The notes under the pieces are model-generated. The model worked only from the letters and a program-made list of their open reading frames with translations. It was not told the DNA's origin and searched no databases. This document shows positions 9,389 to 17,007 of a stretch of 43,420 nt of DNA, piece after piece. Position numbers and translations under genes: made by a program. This DNA is from Betaproteobacteria bacterium (GTDB taxonomy: Bacteria; Pseudomonadota; Gammaproteobacteria; Burkholderiales; Gallionellaceae), in the NCBI GenBank assembly GCA_020055845.1, contig JAGVIV010000118.1, positions 1-43,420 of the forward strand. Direction: 5' to 3'. How positions within the stretch are numbered: position 1 is the stretch's first letter; each line of letters opens with the position of its first letter.

Positions 9389-9804
9389 ACGTCCAAACCA
9401 TTCACCACAGAGACACAGAGACACAGAGAGAAACATCTAGAGATTCACTGACTGAAACTGTGATTGGTGCTGCAATTGAGGTTCACCGAACGCTAGGACC
9501 GGGCTTGCTGGAATCGGCTTACGAGGAATGCCTGTGCTACGAATTGGAATGCCGCAATCTGAAATTCGCGCGACAGCTTGCACTGCCCATCCATTACAAA
9601 GCCATTACGCTCGATTGCGCCTATCGCATGGACGTCGTTGTAGAAAATCTACTTATCCTTGAGCTAAAAGCCGTGGATAAACTATTACCTATCCACGATG
9701 CTCAATTGCTGACCTATCTCAGGTTGAGCGGTTTAACAACCGGCCTGCTGATGAACTTCAATGTCCCTGTCCTCAAGGATGGCCTGAAAAGGATGATGTT
9801 ATGA
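9385..9804 (+). CDS. GxxExxY family protein (PDDEXK_3-like)
   Basis: In-frame ATG at 9385 overlaps trpE stop (ATGA); [33 protein letters not shown] contains [34 protein letters not shown] core. Confidence 0.93.
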   Translation: MNVQTIHHRDTETQRETSRDSLTETVIGAAIEVHRTLGPGLLESAYEECLCYELECRNLKFARQLALPIHYKAITLDCAYRMDVVVENLLILELKAVDKLLPIHDAQLLTYLRLSGLTTGLLMNFNVPVLKDGLKRMML

Positions 9805-9848
9805 CTCCGCTTTTCTCTGTGTCTCTGTGTCTCTGTGGTGAAAGTTTT
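9394..9848 (+). mobile_element. Candidate mobile element: GxxExxY gene bounded by inverted repeats
   Basis: Perfect 29-bp inverted repeats TTCACCACAGAGACACAGAGACACAGAGA at 9401-9429 and 9814-9842, flanking the gene body and lying between trpE and trpG. Confidence 0.55.
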
Positions 9849-9865
9849 TGTAGTGGAGGTTTTTC

Positions 9866-10435
9866 ATGCTGCTAATGATCGACAACTACGACTCCTTCAC
9901 TTACAACCTTGTGCAGTATTTCGCGGAACTTGGCGCGGAGGTGCAGGTGTACCGCAACGACGAAATCACGATGGAGCAGATTGAGAAACTGAATCCGCAG
10001 CATCTGGTGGTTTCGCCCGGCCCGTGCACACCGAACGAAGCGGGTATCTCGGTCGCTGCGATCAAACATTTCGCCGGCAAGATCCCGCTGCTGGGTGTGT
10101 GCCTCGGCCACCAGAGCATCGGCCAGGCCTTCGGCGGCAAGATCATTCACGCCAAGACGCTGATGCACGGCAAGACCTCGCAGATTCACCACCATAGCAC
10201 CAGCGTGTTTACCGGCCTGCCCAGCCCGTTCACCGCGACGCGTTACCACTCGCTGGTAATCGAACGCGAGACAATTCCCGATTGTCTGGAAATCACCGCG
10301 TGGACGGACGACGGCGAGATCATGGGCGTGCGCCACAAGACGCTGGCGGTGCACGGTGTGCAGTTCCATCCCGAGTCCATTCTTACCGAACACGGGCACG
10401 ACATGCTGAAAAACTTTCTGGAGGGCAAGCCATGA
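9866..10435 (+). CDS. trpG: Anthranilate synthase glutamine amidotransferase component
   Basis: [52 protein letters not shown]. Confidence 0.97.
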   Translation: MLLMIDNYDSFTYNLVQYFAELGAEVQVYRNDEITMEQIEKLNPQHLVVSPGPCTPNEAGISVAAIKHFAGKIPLLGVCLGHQSIGQAFGGKIIHAKTLMHGKTSQIHHHSTSVFTGLPSPFTATRYHSLVIERETIPDCLEITAWTDDGEIMGVRHKTLAVHGVQFHPESILTEHGHDMLKNFLEGKP

Positions 10436-11454
10436 TTACGCCGCAACAAGCACTGGTGCGCCTGATCGAACAGCGCGAGATTTTTTACGACGAGATGCTG
10501 TCGCTGATGCGCCAGATTATGGGCGGGGAAGTGACACCGACCATGATTGCGGCGATTTTGGTCGGACTGCGCGTGAAGAAAGAAACCATAGGCGAAATCT
10601 CCGCCGCCGCGTTTGTGATGCGCGAATTTTCCAGCAAGGTGCCCGTTACTCAACGCGAGCATCTGGTGGACACCTGCGGCACCGGCGGCGATGCGGCGCA
10701 CACCTTCAACATTTCCACCGCCAGCGCTTTCGTGGCGGCGGCGGCGGGTGCACGTGTAGCCAAACACGGCGGGCGCTCGGTCTCCTCCACCTGCGGCTCG
10801 GCGGATGTGCTGGAAGCGCTGGGCGTGAATCTCAACCTCACACCGGAACAGGTGGGACACAGCATCGACCAAATCGGCATCGGCTTCATGTTCGCGCCCA
10901 ATTTCCACGGCGCGATGAAATATGCCGCGCCGGTGCGCAAAGAACTCGGCGTACGCACGATGTTCAATGTGCTGGGGCCGCTAACCAACCCTGCGGGCGC
11001 GGACAATCAGGTAATGGGTGTATTCCATCCCGACCTCGTCGGCATTCAGGCGCGCGTGCTGCAACGCCTCGGTAGCCGCCATGTGCTGGTGGTGAACGGC
11101 AACGACGGGCTGGATGAAATCACCATCAGCGGCGCAAGCAATGTGGCCGAACTGAAAGACGGGCAGGTGAACGAATACACCGTCACGCCGGAAGAATTCG
11201 GCTTGCAGTGCGCGCCGCTGGACAGCATCAAAGTCTCCAACACCGCCGAGGCCAAGGCCATGCTGCTGGGTGTGCTGGACAATCAGCCCGGTGTCGCGCG
11301 CGACATCGTGCTGCTCAACGCGGGTGCGGCGATCTACACGGCTGGGCTGTCCGATACGCTAGCACACGGTATCAAGAAGGCGGGCGAGACACTTGCCTCC
11401 GGTGCCGCGAAGCACAAGCTGGAGCAGTTGATCCAGATCAGCAACGGGAAGTGA
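10432..11454 (+). CDS. trpD: Anthranilate phosphoribosyltransferase
   Basis: Start trimmed to ATG at 10432 (ATGA overlap with trpG); [38 protein letters not shown]. Confidence 0.96.
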   Translation: MITPQQALVRLIEQREIFYDEMLSLMRQIMGGEVTPTMIAAILVGLRVKKETIGEISAAAFVMREFSSKVPVTQREHLVDTCGTGGDAAHTFNISTASAFVAAAAGARVAKHGGRSVSSTCGSADVLEALGVNLNLTPEQVGHSIDQIGIGFMFAPNFHGAMKYAAPVRKELGVRTMFNVLGPLTNPAGADNQVMGVFHPDLVGIQARVLQRLGSRHVLVVNGNDGLDEITISGASNVAELKDGQVNEYTVTPEEFGLQCAPLDSIKVSNTAEAKAMLLGVLDNQPGVARDIVLLNAGAAIYTAGLSDTLAHGIKKAGETLASGAAKHKLEQLIQISNGK

Positions 11455-12310
11455 TTTCCGCCAGTGCGTGCTGCACTGTCGGGTGATACAACACTACTTT
11501 TAACTCGCGCTTCATGCGGATGTTCGTCAGCTTCCGCGATTCGTTCATGAATGACCACAGCGTCGGCGACACGGCACGCTCGACTTCGGCGCGCGGCAGG
11601 CGCAACGGGCGCGGCAGCGCGAAAGCATCCGCCACCACATCGAAATACCCTCCCATCTTTAATTCGCTGTCGTCGCTGGCGTGATACACGCGGTTCGGCT
11701 TGCCGTGGCGCAGTGCCGCCACGAGGGTGCGCGCGAGATCGTCGGCATGGATGTGGTTGGTGTAACTATCCTCATGCGCGCAAATGGCCGGGGTGCCCGC
11801 GCGCAGCCGCTCCAGCGGCAGGCGCTGCTCCGCATAGATACCCGGCACGCGCAGGATGCTGGCATGCACGCCGTTGCGCTGCGCCCAAGCGCGGATACGT
11901 TGTTCGGCATCGACCCGGCGCTGCGCGCGCGACGACTGCGGAGACAGCGCACGCGTCTCATCCACCACAGCACCGCCACAATCGCCGTATACGCCGCTGG
12001 TACTGATGTAGACGAGCCGCTGCGGCAAAGATCCGCGCGACAGCGCGGCGAGCAGATTGCGGGTGCGTATATCGCTCTCTCCCGCGTTGGCGGGAGGTGC
12101 CAGATGCAGCACGGCATGCGCCAAACCCGCGATGCGGGAAAGGCTGTCGCGCCGGTCCAAATCACCCGATACGGGCACGATTCCGGCGGCGCGCAACACA
12201 GCGTGATGCGCACTGTTGCGCACCAGACCGAACAGACGGTAACGCCCGCGCAGCAGCGCCGCCGCGCGCAATGCGATGTCGCCGCAGCCGATGATGAGAA
12301 TGCTTTGCAT
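11438..12310 (-). CDS. NAD-dependent epimerase/dehydratase family protein (atypical SDR)
   Basis: N-terminal [17 protein letters not shown] Rossmann fold; [23 protein letters not shown]. Confidence 0.85.
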   Translation of the reverse strand: MQSILIIGCGDIALRAAALLRGRYRLFGLVRNSAHHAVLRAAGIVPVSGDLDRRDSLSRIAGLAHAVLHLAPPANAGESDIRTRNLLAALSRGSLPQRLVYISTSGVYGDCGGAVVDETRALSPQSSRAQRRVDAEQRIRAWAQRNGVHASILRVPGIYAEQRLPLERLRAGTPAICAHEDSYTNHIHADDLARTLVAALRHGKPNRVYHASDDSELKMGGYFDVVADAFALPRPLRLPRAEVERAVSPTLWSFMNESRKLTNIRMKRELKVVLYHPTVQHALAEITSRC

Positions 12311-12360
12311 GCACCGATTATGCGTTAAAATCGCGGCCTTCGTGAATCCATAATATCGAC

Positions 12361-13362
12361 ATGACTTTCAAAATCAGCATCCATCCCAGCAACCACAGTT
12401 TCGAAACCAAACCCGAGGAGACTGTCCTTGAAGCCGCGCTGGAGCACGGCTACACCCTGCCCTATAGCTGCCGCAATGGCGCGTGCGGGGTGTGCAAAGG
12501 CAAAATCCTGCAAGGTACGGTAGACCATGGCGAGCATCAGGCCTACGCGCTGAGCGATGCCGAAAAAGCGGATGGACTGGCGCTGTTCTGTTGCGCGAAG
12601 GCGCGTTCCGATCTGGTCATTGAAAGCCACGAAGTCACAACCGGCGAAGAGATCCAGGTCAAGACACTGCCGTGCCGCGTGCAAAAGATGGAAAAGCTGT
12701 CCGACGATGTGATGGCGCTGTATTTAAAACTGCCCGCCAACGAGCGTCTGCAATTTTTGGCGGGGCAATATATCGACATCCTGCAAAAAGACGGCAAGCC
12801 GCGCAGCTTCTCGCTGGCCAACGCCCCGCACGACGACGAGTTCCTGCAGCTGCATGTGCGCAACATCGCGGGCGGCACATTCACTCAGCATGTGTTCAAC
12901 GAGATGAAAGAGCGCGATATCCTGCGCATCAAAGGCCCACTGGGCACGTTCTTCCTGCGCGAAGATTCAGACAAGCCCATCATCTTCATCGCCAGCGGCA
13001 CCGGCTTCGCCCCCATCAAAGCCATCATCGAGCACGCCCTGCACATCGGCATCAAACGTCCCATGCACTTCTACTGGGGCGTGCGCAAACAGGCCGATCT
13101 ATACATGCTGCAACAGGCCAAAACATGGGAGCAAAACGGCATCAAATTCACCCCGGTGATCTCCGACGAGGCCTGGTCCGGACGCACGGGATTCGTACAC
13201 CAAGCAGTGGTTGAGGATTACGCCGATTTGTCAGGCCACCATGTGTACGCCTGCGGCGCGCCGGTGGTGGTGGAAGCCGCCCACCGCGATTTGACCGGCA
13301 AGTGCCGGCTGCCCAACGAGGCATTTTTCTCCGATGCCTTCACCTTCGTGGCGAAAAGCTGA
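12361..13362 (+). CDS. 2Fe-2S ferredoxin-FAD/NAD(P)H oxidoreductase (annotated in relatives as CDP-6-deoxy-delta-3,4-glucoseen reductase)
   Basis: N-terminal plant-type ferredoxin CRNGACGVCKGKI...LFCCAKA, FAD-binding RSFSLANAP, NAD-binding IFIASGTGFAPIKA. Confidence 0.88.
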   Translation: MTFKISIHPSNHSFETKPEETVLEAALEHGYTLPYSCRNGACGVCKGKILQGTVDHGEHQAYALSDAEKADGLALFCCAKARSDLVIESHEVTTGEEIQVKTLPCRVQKMEKLSDDVMALYLKLPANERLQFLAGQYIDILQKDGKPRSFSLANAPHDDEFLQLHVRNIAGGTFTQHVFNEMKERDILRIKGPLGTFFLREDSDKPIIFIASGTGFAPIKAIIEHALHIGIKRPMHFYWGVRKQADLYMLQQAKTWEQNGIKFTPVISDEAWSGRTGFVHQAVVEDYADLSGHHVYACGAPVVVEAAHRDLTGKCRLPNEAFFSDAFTFVAKS

Positions 13363-13370
13363 AGGTAGGC

Positions 13371-13385
13371 CGGAAAAGTTTTCCG
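13371..13385. other. Perfect palindrome CGGAAAA-G-TTTTCCG in intergenic region
   Basis: 7-bp arms around one base, between the oxidoreductase stop and the pentapeptide gene. Confidence 0.5.
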
Positions 13386-13430
13386 CTATATTTCCGCCGT
13401 CTAAAAAACACCAAAAATCCAGGGGGTCGC

Positions 13431-14105
13431 ATGCAAAAACTTCTCTTCACTTCAATCTCGGCGCTCTTGCTCGCGTCTTCACCATCCGCCCGCGCGGAGG
13501 ACAGCGCCGCCATCTTTGCCGCGCCGTGTAGTGAATGGAAATCATCCACCCCCATCGACATGGAAGCACTGGATAAACTCAAGAAAGATTCCGTGAACGA
13601 GCGCCCCGCGAACGGACTGTCGCAGACAAAAAAACAATTCGTCGTTCTGCTCGGCAAAAATACAGTAGGAGCCAAAGACACGTTGGCGCATTACAAAGAC
13701 AAATTACCCAAGACCAGCGAGGGCAAGGTGGACTTGAGAGATGTCACACTCAACGGTTTCAATCTATCGGGTATGAATCTGGACAATGTGGATTTGAGCG
13801 GCGCGGAAATGAATGGTGCTGACCTGTCCGGTGCCACGCTGCGCGGGGCTTTGCTGCACAAGACAGAGCTGCAAGGGGCCAACCTCAACAACGCTGATCT
13901 TGCCCATGCCACAGCCACAAAAACGCGCTTCACCAATGCCAGCTTATGCCAGGCCACGCTGGCCTATACCGAGCTGGAAGATGCCACATTCACCGGCGCG
14001 TACGTGAAGTCCGCCAAATTCGACATGGCCAAGAACGTCCCCAAGGTCATCTATCTCAACGCCGACGGCGTGCTGCATTTCGGACTTCCTGTTCCCAAGG
14101 AGTGA
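13431..14105 (+). CDS. Exported pentapeptide-repeat protein
   Basis: Signal peptide MQKLLFTSISALLLASSPSARAED; repeated A(D/N)LxG units: LDNVDLSGAEMNGADLSGATLRGALLHKTELQGANLNNADL. Confidence 0.85.
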   Translation: MQKLLFTSISALLLASSPSARAEDSAAIFAAPCSEWKSSTPIDMEALDKLKKDSVNERPANGLSQTKKQFVVLLGKNTVGAKDTLAHYKDKLPKTSEGKVDLRDVTLNGFNLSGMNLDNVDLSGAEMNGADLSGATLRGALLHKTELQGANLNNADLAHATATKTRFTNASLCQATLAYTELEDATFTGAYVKSAKFDMAKNVPKVIYLNADGVLHFGLPVPKE

Positions 14106-14120
14106 CCGCGGCGGGCGGTC

Positions 14121-16949
14121 TTATGGAGGGGATAGCAGGCTCTCCGCTCTGCTCCTGACCAGCAGCGCTTCGAATTCCTCCGCCGGAAGCGCCTTCGAGA
14201 ACAAGAATCCCTGCGCATAATCGCATCCCGCACGCGCCAGTATGTCGCGCTGCTTCTCCGTCTCCACCCCTTCCGCGATGACTTTCAAACCCAGCTTGTG
14301 CGCCATAACGATGATGGCCTCGCACAGCGCCAGATCATCGGTATCGTTTTCCAGATTGCTCACAAACGACTGGTCGATTTTAAGGTAGTCGATGTCGAAT
14401 TTTTTGAGGTAGGCAAGCGACGAATAACCCGTGCCGAAATCGTCGATGGAGACCTGCACCCCCGCGTCGCGCAATGCGAACAGTTTGTTCTGCACATCAC
14501 CTTCCGCGTTCAGCAAAAGCCCCTCGGTGATCTCGACCGAGATACTCTGACCGTGCAGCGAGAGCGCGGCAAGCTGCGCCAGCCAACTGCTTTCGCTGTC
14601 GATATTGTTCTGGCGGAACTGCACCGGGGATTTGTTGACGCTAATCTGGAACAGGGGGGCGTGCGTCGCGCGCCAATGTTTGACCTGGCGCGCCGTCTCC
14701 TGAAATACCCAGTCGCCGATCTGGTTGATGAGACCGGACTCCTCCGCCAGCGGGATGAACTGCACCGGGCTGACCATGCCACGTTCCGGGTGCTGCCAGC
14801 GGATGAGCGCTTCCGCTTTGTGTATCTCCCCGGTCGCCATTTCCACGATAGGCTGGTAATACACCCGGAACTGTTCGGCCTCGAGCGCGCCGCGCAGATC
14901 GCTGGTCAGTCGCATGCGCGTCTGCGCCGCATCCTGCAGCGCCTGGGTAAAATAACTGAAGCGGTTGCGGCCGGCATTTTTGGCCACATACATGGCCTGG
15001 TCGGCATTTTTGAGCAGCGTTTCGATCTCGTCCGCGTCGCCGGGATAAAGCGTGATGCCGATACTTGCGGATATAAAGACGTTCTCATTGCACAGCATAA
15101 ACGAGCGCATCAGACTGTCGATGATGGCCTGCGCGATACGCTCGACACTGTCGGTGTCCTCAAGCGCGGGCAGGATGACGGTGAATTCGTCGCCACCCAG
15201 TCTGGCCACGGTGTCGGATGAACGCACACAGTCCGCGATACGCCGCGCGGCTTCAATCAGCAGGTAATCCCCCTGGTCGTGCCCTAGCGTATCGTTCACC
15301 TCTTTGAAGTGATCGAGGTCGATAAACATCAGCGCCAGCGGCAAGCCGCTGCGCGCGGATTTTTTCAGCTCCTGTTCCAGACGGTCATGAAACATTCTGC
15401 GGTTGGGCAAGCCGGTCAGAGAATCAAAATTCGCCTGCCGCCAAATCAGCTCTTCCGTGGCCTTTTTCTGCGTGATGTCGGAGAACAACGCAACATGGCG
15501 ATGCACCGAACCGTCCGCATTGAAGATGGCATTGATGGTCTGCCACTCGACATAAATCTCGCCATTCTTGCGCCGGTTCCACATCTCGCCCTGCCAGCTG
15601 CCGCCGCTCTTGATGGCATGCAGCATGGCGCTATAGAAGGCCGCATCCTGCCGCCCCGAATTCAGAAAGCTCGGTGTTTTGCCGCGCACTTCCTCCAGCG
15701 TGTAACCCGTGGTGCGGGTGAATGCGGGATTGATATCCAGGATGCGGTTCTCGCCATCGGTGACCATCATGCCTTCGCTGCTGCTCTCGTACACCAGTGC
15801 CGCAAGTTTCGATTTGTCCTCGGCCAGTTTGCGTTCGGTGATATTCAGGCCTGTCCCGCGCAGCCCGATGACCACACCGCGGTCATCGCAGAAAGGCACG
15901 CCGTTCACTTCCTCCCACATGATCTCGCCGGACTTGGTGATGTCGCGATGCTCGACGCGAAAGGGGGTTTTGTTGGCAATAGCACGCGCGACAACATCGG
16001 GCTGAAAATCCCCGGGTGGCATAAATTCCACGGGCGTATGTCCCAGCAACTCTTCCGGCGTATAGCCTTTTACCTCCACGGAACGCCGCGACACATAGGT
16101 GTAAACGAGGTTCGCATCCGTCTCCCACAGATATTCGCCGGCGGCCTCGCTCACATCACGGAAACGCTGTTCGCTATAACGCAACGCGTCTTCCGCCTGC
16201 TTGTGCTCGGTGATGTCGCGGGTGACCGCCAGCATCACCGTTTCACCGCCGTCCTGCATGGGCACGGCATGCGTTTCCAACCAGCTACGCCGTCCCTTTA
16301 AACCGACTACCTCGAACTGCAGCACCCCATCCTCACCGCCCATCACTTTTTTGTGCATCTCGGCAAAAGCGGCGCGGCACTCGGGAACAATGAGCGTAAG
16401 CAATGCCTGACCCACCACCTGCTCAAGCGAATCGGCCTCTATCATCGCCAGACCGGCCGGGTTCATCTCGCGCAGTTTGCCAAAAGCATCCAGCACCTTG
16501 ATACATTCGGGTTCGTTCTCGAAGATGGCGCGCAGACGCGCCTCGCCCCTCTCGTGCCGCGCCTCCGCTTCCTTGCTGTCGGTGATGTCAATCGTGATGC
16601 AAACCAGATACAAAGGTCTGCCGTCATTGTCATAGATGGGTTTCTTGAAGGTATGCCCGATACGGTTCTGTTTGAGCGCGGCATTCCAAAATATTTCCTC
16701 GAACTCGACCTGAACGCCCCCCTCGAAAACCTCCCGGTCCTTGGCGAGAAACAGCGCCATCTGCTCGGGTGGAAAGAACTGGCCGGCATCGTTCCCGCAC
16801 AGGCTGGAAAAAGCCATGCCCCATTGTGCTTCGCAGGCTTTGTTCATCACTTGAAAGCGGCTCGCGGCATCCTTCACGAAGATCGCCACCGGCAGAACAT
16901 CAACCAAGGCCTGCATGGCATTCACGTCTTCAAATATCTTCGGCTGCAT
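14121..16949 (-). CDS. PAS(x4)-GGDEF-EAL c-di-GMP turnover protein
   Basis: Four PAS/PAC-like segments; RSSDTVARLGGDEF (I-site RxxD plus GGDEF); KAEALIRWQHPERG (EAL), DDFGTGYSSLAYLKKF, AEGVET. Confidence 0.95.
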   Translation of the reverse strand: MQPKIFEDVNAMQALVDVLPVAIFVKDAASRFQVMNKACEAQWGMAFSSLCGNDAGQFFPPEQMALFLAKDREVFEGGVQVEFEEIFWNAALKQNRIGHTFKKPIYDNDGRPLYLVCITIDITDSKEAEARHERGEARLRAIFENEPECIKVLDAFGKLREMNPAGLAMIEADSLEQVVGQALLTLIVPECRAAFAEMHKKVMGGEDGVLQFEVVGLKGRRSWLETHAVPMQDGGETVMLAVTRDITEHKQAEDALRYSEQRFRDVSEAAGEYLWETDANLVYTYVSRRSVEVKGYTPEELLGHTPVEFMPPGDFQPDVVARAIANKTPFRVEHRDITKSGEIMWEEVNGVPFCDDRGVVIGLRGTGLNITERKLAEDKSKLAALVYESSSEGMMVTDGENRILDINPAFTRTTGYTLEEVRGKTPSFLNSGRQDAAFYSAMLHAIKSGGSWQGEMWNRRKNGEIYVEWQTINAIFNADGSVHRHVALFSDITQKKATEELIWRQANFDSLTGLPNRRMFHDRLEQELKKSARSGLPLALMFIDLDHFKEVNDTLGHDQGDYLLIEAARRIADCVRSSDTVARLGGDEFTVILPALEDTDSVERIAQAIIDSLMRSFMLCNENVFISASIGITLYPGDADEIETLLKNADQAMYVAKNAGRNRFSYFTQALQDAAQTRMRLTSDLRGALEAEQFRVYYQPIVEMATGEIHKAEALIRWQHPERGMVSPVQFIPLAEESGLINQIGDWVFQETARQVKHWRATHAPLFQISVNKSPVQFRQNNIDSESSWLAQLAALSLHGQSISVEITEGLLLNAEGDVQNKLFALRDAGVQVSIDDFGTGYSSLAYLKKFDIDYLKIDQSFVSNLENDTDDLALCEAIIVMAHKLGLKVIAEGVETEKQRDILARAGCDYAQGFLFSKALPAEEFEALLVRSRAESLLSPP

Positions 16950-17007
16950 GTCTTACACCCTATGTTTGTACGCATCCAATCTGCGGATAATAATTCAACA
17001 ATATTTG

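Noticed and set aside
8675-9436. 253-aa minus-strand ORF beginning [14 protein letters not shown]
   Set aside because: Antisense to trpE; its start lies in the inverted-repeat arm, whose complement gives the familiar SVSLCLCGE peptide.
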